The position numbers and the translations under genes are program-made. 64,000 nucleotides of DNA from Gammaproteobacteria bacterium UBA7310 (GTDB lineage Bacteria > Pseudomonadota > Gammaproteobacteria > Pseudomonadales > Ketobacteraceae), in contig DKQK01000015.1 of the NCBI GenBank assembly GCA_002471665.1, positions 39,981 through 103,980 of the forward strand. The letters are read 5' to 3'. Shown in pieces: positions 8,005 to 15,740 of this stretch; within the stretch, counting starts at the first letter, position 1, and each line of letters begins with the position of its first letter. Below the pieces are notes generated by a model. It had not been told where the DNA came from. It saw only the letters and a program-made list of their open reading frames with translations, and did not search any database.

Positions 8005-8048
8005 AACCAATTATGCATTATAATTGCAATATATATGCATAATTGGTT
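8005..8048. promoter_or_regulatory. 44-bp near-perfect dyad with TATAAT
   Basis: Perfect 14-bp arms (AACCAATTATGCAT at 8005-8018 and its complement at 8035-8048) surround a centre that is itself symmetric around ATTGCAAT (8023-8030). Overall 18 of 22 pairs match. The element contains TATAAT at 8019-8024 and lies 54 nt before the MaoC/DUF35 gene. It lacks a T-tract, so an operator or promoter element is more likely than a terminator. Confidence 0.6.
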
Positions 8049-8102
8049 ACAATCCAGCGGTAACCATAACAAGAATGATCAACCGCACATGAGGGAGTAG
8101 CC

Positions 8103-9080
8103 ATGTCGCAAGCGTCGCCTGCGGAGATTCTTGAACGAATCAAACCGTTAATGCACAAACGCGTGGGGCCTTACAACAGCTGGAATCCGGTGACCCGCAC
8201 CCACATCTGGCAATGGTGCAGCGCCATGGGGGACAACAACCCCCTCTACCTGGATGATGACTACCGCGGCACGCACAGCGAATTTAACCGGGACCGGGCC
8301 GTTGCGCCGCCGGCCATGATGCAAATGTGGTCCATGCGGGATGTGCACGGCAACGACGGCCCCGGCTCCACCACCGACAACCTGTTTGAGATTCTGGATG
8401 CCCTGGAAGCAGAAGGCTACGCGGGCATTATGGCGGTAAGCTACGACCAGACTTTTCACCGCTATCTGGAGGAAGGCGATCGCGCCCATCACTACAGCAC
8501 CATCATCAACGTCAGCGACCTGAAAACCACCGCCATCGGCAAGGGCTTTTTTGTGACCCAACTGGCGGAATTCATGGATCAGAACGATGAGCTGTTTGCG
8601 GAAGCGAAAATCACCTATTTCAAATATCAGGTTCCCAAGCAGCCCCCCGGCGCCAAACCCAGCAGCACCCCCACCAAGATCAACCGTATCCACCCGGTGG
8701 AAAACCATGATCACGAGCATTTCTGGCAGGGCCTGCGTGACGGCAAGCTGCTGATCCAACAATGCAGTGACTGCGGCAAACTGCGCCACCCACCGCAACC
8801 CATGTGCGAACATTGCCAATCACTGAACTGGACCACCATTGAATCCAAGGGCAAAGGCACCGTGTACACCTACACCGTAATGCACTATCCGGAAATCCCG
8901 CCCTTCGATTACCCCAACGCCATCGTGCTGGTGGAGCTGGAAGAAGGGGTTCGCATCGTCTCGCAACTGGTGGGCACCAAACCGGAGGACATCCGCATTG
9001 GTATGCCTGTGGCGATGAAGCTCACCAACGTGCAGGAAGGTATGACCCTGCCATTGTTCCACGCTGCAGACAACGCATAA
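8103..9080 (+). CDS. MaoC-like hydratase fused to DUF35 OB-fold (ChsH2-like)
   Basis: A 325-residue two-domain protein. Residues 1-180 form a MaoC-type hotdog domain, and residues about 195-325 form a DUF35 zinc ribbon plus OB-fold. The ribbon has Cys221, Cys224, Cys235 and Cys238 (CSDCGKLRHPPQPMCEHC). This layout is that of ChsH2 from cholesterol side-chain degradation. In the hydratase motif, GDNNPLY keeps Asp44 but has Tyr49 instead of the catalytic His, so this hotdog half is probably inactive and pairs with the MaoC subunit encoded next. The OB-fold would dock the thiolase-like protein at 9543. It opens a tight five-gene operon and follows GAGGGAG. Confidence 0.87.
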   Translation: MSQASPAEILERIKPLMHKRVGPYNSWNPVTRTHIWQWCSAMGDNNPLYLDDDYRGTHSEFNRDRAVAPPAMMQMWSMRDVHGNDGPGSTTDNLFEILDALEAEGYAGIMAVSYDQTFHRYLEEGDRAHHYSTIINVSDLKTTAIGKGFFVTQLAEFMDQNDELFAEAKITYFKYQVPKQPPGAKPSSTPTKINRIHPVENHDHEHFWQGLRDGKLLIQQCSDCGKLRHPPQPMCEHCQSLNWTTIESKGKGTVYTYTVMHYPEIPPFDYPNAIVLVELEEGVRIVSQLVGTKPEDIRIGMPVAMKLTNVQEGMTLPLFHAADNA

Positions 9081-9090
9081 GGAGGCGGCC

Positions 9091-9546
9091 ATGACAGACT
9101 TCAACAACGTTTATGCCCAACAGCTGCGCGTGGGTGACACCCTGCCGGAATTCGAATTACCCATCACTGCCCGCCTGGTGGTTTCCACCGCACTGGCCTC
9201 ACAGGATTTTCAGGACGTGCACCACGACAAGGACGCCGCCATTGCCAAAGGCACACCGGACATTTTTATGAACATTCTCACCACCAACGGCTTTGTGGGC
9301 CGTTACCTCACCGATTGGGCCGGCCCCGGCAGCCGTATCAAGAAGATCCAGTTCAACCTGGGCGCCCCCAACTTTCCCGGCGACACCATGATCATGAGCG
9401 GTGAGGTCATTGAGTTGAGCGAGGATGGCGAACAGCAGCTGGCCCACGTGACGTTCAAAGGCAAAAACGGCATGGGCAATCACGTCAGCGGCGTGGCGGT
9501 GGTACAACTTGCCCACCCAGCCGGGCACGGGGGTAACGCATCATGA
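9091..9546 (+). CDS. MaoC-family enoyl-CoA hydratase subunit (ChsH1-like)
   Basis: A 151-residue single hotdog domain. QDFQDVHHD at residues 38-46 aligns with the hydratase-2 motif GDxNPxHxD, keeping Asp39 and His44, the two catalytic positions. It should therefore supply the active site that the ChsH2-like partner lacks. By analogy with ChsH1-ChsH2 it would add water to a side-chain enoyl-CoA. It starts 10 nt after the previous stop with a GGAGG site and overlaps the next start by 4 nt (ATGA). The family is clear; the substrate is inferred from context. Confidence 0.87.
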   Translation: MTDFNNVYAQQLRVGDTLPEFELPITARLVVSTALASQDFQDVHHDKDAAIAKGTPDIFMNILTTNGFVGRYLTDWAGPGSRIKKIQFNLGAPNFPGDTMIMSGEVIELSEDGEQQLAHVTFKGKNGMGNHVSGVAVVQLAHPAGHGGNAS

Positions 9547-10733
9547 GCCAATCTGGATCCCCCGCAACACTGGCCCGCAAAGCCGCCATCGTCGGCATTG
9601 GTGCCACGGAGTTTTCCAAGGATTCCGGCCGCAGTGAAATGCAACTGGCCTGCGAGGCGGTGAAGGCCGCGCTGGATGATGCCGGACTCCACGGCAGCGC
9701 CATTGATGGCATGGCTTCCTTCAGCATGGACAACAACTGGGAAAACGAAATTCTGCGTCAAGTCGGCGGCAACGAGTTGAAATTTTTCGCCCGCACGGAG
9801 TTTGGCGGCGGCGCCGCCTGCGGTCCGTTTGTGCACGCGGCCACCGCCATTGCCAGCGGTCTGTGCGACACGGTGGTGATCTATCGCGCCCTCAACGAAC
9901 GCTCCGGCCTGCGCTTCGGCAGTGGCCAGATGATGAACAACAGCCCGCTGGACCCGAACATCATCAACTTCAGCCATTATTTTCCCTACGGCTTCATGAC
10001 ACCGGCCGCCTGGATTGCCTTCAGTGCGCGCCGTTACATGCACGAATACGGCGCCACCAGCGAAGATTTCGGCCGGGTCGCCGTGGCCATGCGCGATTTC
10101 GCCGCCACCAACCCCAATGCGTTCTTTTACCAGCGCCCCATCACACTGGAAGAGCACCAAGGCTCGCGCATGATCGCCGACCCGCTACGCCTGTACGATT
10201 GTTGCCAGGAAAGCGATGGCGCCGTGGCCTTTGTGGTGACCTCAGTGGAACGCGCCCGTGACCTGGCCAATACTCCGGCACTGATCGCCGGAGCCCGCCA
10301 GAGCATTGTCAAAGAGTCCCGCATGATGACGCCGTTCTACGGTGACAGCCTCTCCGGCATTGCCGAATTTGATGCCTGCGCCGGGGACGTCTACAGCATG
10401 GCCGGATTAGCCCCGGACGACATCGACGTGGCTTGCCTCTACGACCACTTCTCACCCTGGGTACTGCCGCAACTGGAAGCCTTCGGTTTTTGTGATCGCG
10501 GCGAGGCCAAGGATTTCATCAAGGACGGGCACATTGCCCGCGGCGGCAAACTGCCGGTGAACCCCCACGGCGGACAACTGGGGGAAGCCTATATCCATGG
10601 CATGAACGGCATTGCCGAAGCGGTACGGCAGATTCGCGGCACCTCGGTGAATCAGGTTGCGGGGGTTAATCACGTGCTGATTACCGCCGGTGCCGGTGTA
10701 CCCACCGGTGCGGCCATACTGGAGAAAGGTTAA
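9543..10733 (+). CDS. Thiolase-like lipid-transfer protein / aldolase (Ltp2-like)
   Basis: A 396-residue protein of the non-decarboxylating thiolase (SCP2/lipid-transfer) class. Typical pieces are AAIVGIGATEFSKDSGR at the start, the FGGGAACG segment with Cys93, DIDVACLYDHFSPWVL, and NPHGGQLGEAYIHGMNGI near the end. The usual thiolase GHP signature is replaced by EAYIHGM, which together with the DUF35 partner points to Ltp2-type retro-aldolases rather than true thiolases. Ltp2 works bound to the OB-fold of ChsH2 and cleaves the hydrated side chain. The start overlaps the upstream stop, so translation is probably coupled. A thiolase activity cannot be ruled out. Confidence 0.85.
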   Translation: MSQSGSPATLARKAAIVGIGATEFSKDSGRSEMQLACEAVKAALDDAGLHGSAIDGMASFSMDNNWENEILRQVGGNELKFFARTEFGGGAACGPFVHAATAIASGLCDTVVIYRALNERSGLRFGSGQMMNNSPLDPNIINFSHYFPYGFMTPAAWIAFSARRYMHEYGATSEDFGRVAVAMRDFAATNPNAFFYQRPITLEEHQGSRMIADPLRLYDCCQESDGAVAFVVTSVERARDLANTPALIAGARQSIVKESRMMTPFYGDSLSGIAEFDACAGDVYSMAGLAPDDIDVACLYDHFSPWVLPQLEAFGFCDRGEAKDFIKDGHIARGGKLPVNPHGGQLGEAYIHGMNGIAEAVRQIRGTSVNQVAGVNHVLITAGAGVPTGAAILEKG

Positions 10734-10737
10734 GCCC

Positions 10738-11160
10738 ATGGGCACTATCCCGGAAGGTTTCGACAGCTCGGGCTTTGCCGCCTATTCCGATCATTGCGGC
10801 CCCATTCTCTACAAACGGGAGCGAATGGAAGACGGCAGCGTGCGCGGTTGGGCCGGGGTGCTGTTACAGGCCCACCACATCGGAGGCAACAACCGCGGCC
10901 ACGGTGGTTTGCTGATGACCATTCTGGATGAAGCACTGGGCATGAATGCCTGCATCAGCCGCGATATGCAACCGGCGGTAACGGTTTCCATGAACACCCA
11001 GTTTTTCGCTCCCATGGTGGCCGGCCAATTTTTGCAGGCCTATGGCGAAGTCACCCACGCCAGCAAATCCATGGCCTTCATGGCAGGCAAAGCCTGGTGC
11101 GGCGACGTGCTGGTAGGCAGTGCCAACGGCGTCTGGAAATACCTGACCGTACAACAATAG
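10738..11160 (+). CDS. PaaI-type hotdog thioesterase
   Basis: A 140-residue hotdog protein of the PaaI/acyl-CoA thioesterase group. The motif NRGHGGLLMTILDEALG matches the family pattern N-x-x-G-x-x-HGG-x(5)-D with a likely catalytic Asp in the central helix. It hydrolyses acyl-CoA thioesters, perhaps releasing CoA from stalled pathway intermediates. The ATG at 10738 is 4 nt after the stop of the Ltp2-like gene. An in-frame start at 10690 would lie inside that gene and is unlikely. It is part of the 8103-11952 operon. Confidence 0.85.
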   Translation: MGTIPEGFDSSGFAAYSDHCGPILYKRERMEDGSVRGWAGVLLQAHHIGGNNRGHGGLLMTILDEALGMNACISRDMQPAVTVSMNTQFFAPMVAGQFLQAYGEVTHASKSMAFMAGKAWCGDVLVGSANGVWKYLTVQQ

Positions 11161-11169
11161 AGGCGCGAC

Positions 11170-11952
11170 ATGTTTGATTTTTCCGGCAAAATCGTAATCG
11201 TGACCGGCGGCGGCAAAGGCGTCGGCTACGGTATCAGTGAAGCCTTCCTGGCGGCCGGTGCCGAGGTTTTTATTTGCGGCCGCCGTCAACCGCAACCGCT
11301 GCCACAGGCCAATGGCCGCAGCGCCATCTTTTTTGCGGTTGATGTGCGCGAGCCCGACGCCACCCAGGGCTTGATCGATGCCGTTCTGCAGCACAGCGGG
11401 CGCCTGGACGTGCTGATCAACAACGCCGGTGGCAGCCCACCGGTGGACGCCGCCAGTGCCTCTCCCAAGCTGACCGAAGCCGTGATCCGACTCAACCTGA
11501 TTGCCCCGTTGATCTGCGCACAACAGGCCTACCATGCCATGCAGCCACAAGGGGGCGGCAGTATCATCAACATCGCCAGCGTGTCCGGCCAGCGCCCATC
11601 CCCGGGCACCACCGCCTACGGCGCAGCCAAAGCCGGCCTGATCAATGCCACCCGCTCCCTGGCACAGGAATGGGGTAGCCACAATGTAAGGGTCAACGCC
11701 ATCATCGCCGGTTTGATCAAAACCGAGGCCGCCAACGATCATTATGGCGGTTCTGCCGGCATTAAACTGATCGAGGAATCCCTGCCCATGCAACGCATGG
11801 CCGTGCCGGCCGACATCGCCAATGCCTGCCTGTTTCTGGCGGACAACACTAAAGCGGCCTATATCAGCGGCGCCGCACTGGAAGTGTACGGCGGTGGTGA
11901 GCCACCCAGCTTTCTGCAGCTGGCCCGGCAGGCCCATGCCCTGGGTCAGTAA
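11170..11952 (+). CDS. Short-chain dehydrogenase/reductase
   Basis: A 260-residue classical SDR. The cofactor motif TGGGKGVG lies at residues 12-19, NNAGG at about 84-88, a catalytic Ser in ASVSG, and Tyr150/Lys154 in TAYGAAKAG. The protein ends with the usual ADIANACLFLADNTKAAYISGAALEVYGG region. It would interconvert a hydroxyl and a keto group with NAD(P)H. In this operon the substrate is probably a ring or side-chain hydroxyl of the catabolised compound. The ATG follows AGAGGCG 9 nt after the thioesterase stop. The stop codon abuts the stop of the convergent FadL-like gene with no base between. Confidence 0.92.
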   Translation: MFDFSGKIVIVTGGGKGVGYGISEAFLAAGAEVFICGRRQPQPLPQANGRSAIFFAVDVREPDATQGLIDAVLQHSGRLDVLINNAGGSPPVDAASASPKLTEAVIRLNLIAPLICAQQAYHAMQPQGGGSIINIASVSGQRPSPGTTAYGAAKAGLINATRSLAQEWGSHNVRVNAIIAGLIKTEAANDHYGGSAGIKLIEESLPMQRMAVPADIANACLFLADNTKAAYISGAALEVYGGGEPPSFLQLARQAHALGQ

Positions 11953-13641
11953 TCAGAACGGCTGAGAAATGCTGAATTCCAGCAGGAACATTTCCAGCTC
12001 CACATTCAGGTCCGATCCGGCATAGGGGCTGTAAATCAGTTTCGAAGGGTCCAGTGAGTTGCCCACCTGAGCGCTGCCACCGGGCATCTCCAGGCTGGAT
12101 TTCATGTAGCCGATGCCCACTTCTATCACCGCATCGCTGTCCAGCTTCAGGCCCAGACCGGCACCGTACAATGTGCCCGAGCCCAAGGGCAACAAGGGCG
12201 TCAAGCCATCATCCGGCAGCGAGGTGGGCCGATCCTCCACCCCAAACCGCACTACGCTGTTGGTGGAATACTGGTATTCAACACCCAGCGCCCAGTTCCA
12301 GGTGTCCTCTAACCCTAGCGGGAACGCGATGCGCTGCTTGCCCGCCAGATCCGGCTGAATAATTTCCGCCAAGCGCAGAAAGTCCACCGGTTCGGAAAAC
12401 GTCACCTCCAACACCTGCCAGGAGGACCAGCCGGAAAACTTATAATCCACATTGACCTTAAGATAATCGGTGACCTGCAAGCTGAGCCCCAACATAAGTT
12501 GCTCCGGCATCTCCATGGCAATACTGGCATCCCCTTCGGTCAGGTTTTGGCCCTGGGGAAACGACCATCCCATGAGCGACAGCGCCGAGTTCAACTGGCC
12601 CGCCAGGGAAACGCCATTGGCATCCGGTTGCAACAGTGGCTCCATGAACGCCACCCAGTTATCGCCATTGGTCCAGCGGAACCAGCCATCCATTTCAATG
12701 GGAAACGAGTGAATATAATTGGCCCCCAGAGTCAGCCATTCGGTGGGGCTCCACAACAGGCCCACATTCAGCCCCGGCACCAGTTCCTGTTCCACTTCGA
12801 ATTCCAGATAGGCTAATTGGTTATACAACCCCAGGCGTTCCCCCCGGCATAACTGCGGGGCCAGGTCCTGAAAGCCAACAAACTCCTCCCGCAACACAAA
12901 GTCACACTGACTCTGCAGATCCCCCAGAAATAGCTGACCCGCATGGGGTGCCCGTATGGGCAGGTCCATACCCACACCAACATAATTGAAGGTCAGAGCC
13001 GCCCCCACCGCGAATTCATCAGTCACCTTCAAACCAAAGCTGGGCGAGAAATAGGTGAGGTGCATGAGCGACATACGCTCGCCAATAAATCGGCCAGGGT
13101 CGTCTTCCTGCCGATAAAAACCCACCATCATCGGCGCATAAACATTGGTGGCGAAGGTAACATCCTTGCCCGGGGGGGAATAGGATGCACCACCTAACGG
13201 CGCCGCTATGGCCGGCAGTTCGGTTAAACCAAAAAACGGCAACATCAACGCGGCGCCTTCGGTTTCGCTGGTGCTCATGTGCGCTTCGTCATCAAAATAA
13301 CCGTCTTCGAACAAGCCGGTGGCTTTCATTTCCTGCAGGCGGTTCTTGCGGGCATCCACGTAATCGCCAATGTCCATCACCACCGAAAAATCCGCCGCCA
13401 CCATTTTAAGCTGCAACACCCGCCCCTTGATGCGGGCCAGGCCGGCCGGGTTGAAGTGGATAGAATCAATGCCGGGGGGATCGGCGGTCACGGCATTGCC
13501 CAGGGATAATGCTTTGGCATTGCCAATGGTCAGACTGTCCGCCACCACGGGCCAGGCACTGGAAACCCATAGCGACAACACAAAAAACGCCAGTGCGCGT
13601 GGCAGCATGCCGGCGCACCATCCGCCAGTAGATGATTCCAT
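11953..13641 (-). CDS. OmpP1/FadL-family outer-membrane transporter
   Basis: A 562-residue FadL/TodX-type outer-membrane channel for hydrophobic compounds. After a signal peptide (hydrophobic LPRALAFFVLSLWVSSAWPV, probable cleavage before DSLTIG) comes the family's N-terminal hatch region with IDSIHFNPAGLARIKG. The rest is a long beta-barrel ending in an aromatic residue, EFSISQPF. Minus-strand translation starts after AGGGAGAATCA. It is 102 nt downstream of a second FadL-like gene and probably shares its transcript. The pair flanks the P450/hydratase-aldolase genes and would import the hydrophobic substrate; this role is inferred from context. Length is somewhat above the usual 430-450 residues. 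Confidence 0.88.
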   Translation of the reverse strand: MESSTGGWCAGMLPRALAFFVLSLWVSSAWPVVADSLTIGNAKALSLGNAVTADPPGIDSIHFNPAGLARIKGRVLQLKMVAADFSVVMDIGDYVDARKNRLQEMKATGLFEDGYFDDEAHMSTSETEGAALMLPFFGLTELPAIAAPLGGASYSPPGKDVTFATNVYAPMMVGFYRQEDDPGRFIGERMSLMHLTYFSPSFGLKVTDEFAVGAALTFNYVGVGMDLPIRAPHAGQLFLGDLQSQCDFVLREEFVGFQDLAPQLCRGERLGLYNQLAYLEFEVEQELVPGLNVGLLWSPTEWLTLGANYIHSFPIEMDGWFRWTNGDNWVAFMEPLLQPDANGVSLAGQLNSALSLMGWSFPQGQNLTEGDASIAMEMPEQLMLGLSLQVTDYLKVNVDYKFSGWSSWQVLEVTFSEPVDFLRLAEIIQPDLAGKQRIAFPLGLEDTWNWALGVEYQYSTNSVVRFGVEDRPTSLPDDGLTPLLPLGSGTLYGAGLGLKLDSDAVIEVGIGYMKSSLEMPGGSAQVGNSLDPSKLIYSPYAGSDLNVELEMFLLEFSISQPF

Positions 13642-13743
13642 TGATTCTCCCTAACAGGCGGGGAAACAACAGAATTACCAGCGTTCAACTTTACCTGCTG
13701 GTACAACAAATCCTGTTACTGCTCACGTTCCCTGAACACAGTT

Positions 13744-15312
13744 TCAGTATTGATAGTTGGCCGACAGGCCGATAAAGATCGATTCCACCGTTTGCAACCC
13801 GGGGCAGCCGGACTTGACCAGTTGCCCGGCCCGGCAAGTGGGCGTATCCACTGGATTGCCATTGCTGTCATAGGGTTGATCAATGGTGTATTCCACCGCC
13901 GCATAGTTAAAGCCGATGTCCAGCAACCAACGATCCACCTGCGTTCCATAGCCGATGTAAAACGAATCCTGTTTATCCGCCGGGGGCGGGGTAAACGCAT
14001 TGGTGTATTCCGGGGGCGTGGCACTGTTGCCAAAGCTGTAACCAAAGCGCAGAAACTGATCGCGCTTGAAATTCCACTCCACACCAAAACTCCACACATC
14101 GGCGTCTTCCCAATCCAGTTTCTGGCCCAACCGGTCCAGCCCGCTGACTTCAAAAATCGGCTCTTTTAGCTCGACAATAAAATCCTTGTTGGATTCGGAG
14201 AAATACCCACGCCGCCAATCCATGGCAAACAGCACCGTGGGTGTCACTTGCAGGGCGATACCCAACTCAATGGCTTCGGCGGTGGACCAGGAAATCTCAG
14301 AATCAATGTCCGTGGCAATCTTCTCGGCGATGTTATAAATGTTGTCTTTGCTGGTGATCGATACCAACTGGGAAACACCGGGTACCGAGTTCACCAGATC
14401 TGCGTAAGCGCCCACCGGTAAACTACCCAGGGTATCCAGCGCTGGATCGATCAGCATATTGGAACCCAATACCACATCGGTGGTGCCTTTCATGGTGGTG
14501 GTGGTTTTGGTGCGATAGGCCGCGGCCACAGAAAGATATTCGGTGAGATCATACGTGACACCCAAGAGAATACCCGGAGTACCCACGCCGTACATTTTCG
14601 ATTGCACCTGGGTATAGCCCAGCCCATAGGAGCCCACCGGGGAATCCGGTTCCGTAAACGCTCCGGCAAAGTCCTCTGTGGTTTGCTGCTCGAACATACC
14701 GAAGGGAAAGCGAAACGACACGCCCACCTTCAATCGATCGTTCACCCGGTAACTGACGGGAAACGCCAGTTCAAACAAGGCGAGGTTCACCATTTCCTCG
14801 CGCCCATACGAAAGGCACTGATCATTGTTGATGGCGTCCGCGTCCAGCGTAACACCGCCACTGCCGTCGTTAATGATGACGTCTTCCGGGGATCGGGTGC
14901 AGGTTTTGCCGGTACCATAACGTTTAACACCGTCATAGCCACCGCCAAACCCCAGGGCCAAGTAAAACGAAGCACCGAAGGACAGATCCTCGGAGTATTT
15001 ATTGACGTAACCCCAAAAGGGTAAGGGCACTGCAATCCAGTCCGATTCCTGATAATGGTCAGGCCCGGCAAAAGAGCCGCCCAGCTTCACGCCCAACAGG
15101 GTGAACGCACTCTGATTCTGGGAGGTTTCGTTTTCCACCAGGTTGGCGGGATTATGTAATACCGCAGCCGGGCTCTTGAGGTGGGCCAGCCCTGCGCCCC
15201 CCATCCCCATATTGCGCGCATCATACATGCCCGGGGCTTCTGGGTTTCCCTGGCAGATTGCCGGAACAATGGCGCACATAAGCCATCCCAGCAAACCGAA
15301 AAACCGTGTCAT
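13744..15312 (-). CDS. OmpP1/FadL-family outer-membrane transporter, second copy
   Basis: A 522-residue FadL-type protein with a signal peptide (FFGLLGWLMCAIVPAICQG) and the conserved hatch motif NMGMGGAGLAHLKSPAAVLHNPANLV. The remainder has the alternating pattern of a 14-strand barrel and ends in GLSANYQY, with the C-terminal aromatic residue needed for outer-membrane assembly. An AAGGAG site precedes the ATG. It is divergent in sequence from the neighbouring FadL-like protein, so this is an old pair rather than a recent duplication. It likely imports hydrophobic molecules for the adjoining catabolic genes. The upstream region holds the 38-bp dyad at 15548. Confidence 0.88.
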   Translation of the reverse strand: MTRFFGLLGWLMCAIVPAICQGNPEAPGMYDARNMGMGGAGLAHLKSPAAVLHNPANLVENETSQNQSAFTLLGVKLGGSFAGPDHYQESDWIAVPLPFWGYVNKYSEDLSFGASFYLALGFGGGYDGVKRYGTGKTCTRSPEDVIINDGSGGVTLDADAINNDQCLSYGREEMVNLALFELAFPVSYRVNDRLKVGVSFRFPFGMFEQQTTEDFAGAFTEPDSPVGSYGLGYTQVQSKMYGVGTPGILLGVTYDLTEYLSVAAAYRTKTTTTMKGTTDVVLGSNMLIDPALDTLGSLPVGAYADLVNSVPGVSQLVSITSKDNIYNIAEKIATDIDSEISWSTAEAIELGIALQVTPTVLFAMDWRRGYFSESNKDFIVELKEPIFEVSGLDRLGQKLDWEDADVWSFGVEWNFKRDQFLRFGYSFGNSATPPEYTNAFTPPPADKQDSFYIGYGTQVDRWLLDIGFNYAAVEYTIDQPYDSNGNPVDTPTCRAGQLVKSGCPGLQTVESIFIGLSANYQY

Positions 15313-15740
15313 CTGTACTCCTTAGAGGGAACAACCGAGCACAGAACGGCCAATATGAGACATGGGTTGATATACGGAGATGACTTTGCGGTCACCCTGA
15401 AAGGGGACTGCCCCTCTTTACTCCCACCAACGTCACTTGAGCCCTGCGTATTCTTGTTGTTTATCCCTGCTATTGGCTTCTTATTCTTATGAGAGGGCAC
15501 GCCCTCAATCAGCTGAATCGAGTCAACTGTAAACATAGTGTCCAAACACAATTTATTTTGCAATATCTTTTGCAAAATAAATTGTCAAAATAATGCTAAA
15601 TGTAGCCGCAGGCCACGGGGGCCGCCACAACATGTACTAAGGTACCAGAAATAAGATAATTTGGGTCAGAAAACACTCAGTTGCCGACCAGTGGTGACCG
15701 GAATATACAAGTTAGAAAAAAGACCTGGAAAATAAGGCTG
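15313..15740. other. Intergenic region upstream of the FadL-like pair
   Basis: This 428-nt gap lies between the draT stop and the start of the second FadL-like gene. It must hold the promoter for the FadL-like pair, transcribed leftward. The only strong structure is the 38-bp dyad at 15548-15585. Short open frames here lack ribosome sites or recognisable composition, and I see no gene in it. Confidence 0.6.
15548..15585. promoter_or_regulatory. 38-bp perfect dyad upstream of FadL-like genes
   Basis: Perfect 16-bp arms, ACAATTTATTTTGCAA and its complement, are separated by TATCTT. There is no T-tract. The dyad is 236 nt upstream of the FadL-like start and about 155 nt downstream of the draT stop. 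It could be an operator, or a factor-dependent termination or processing hairpin for draT. Confidence 0.5.

Noticed and set aside
10864..11937. A 357-codon minus-strand frame opposite the thioesterase and SDR
   Set aside because: Both plus-strand genes have intact family motifs; the antisense frame is Gly/Ala/His-rich without motif.
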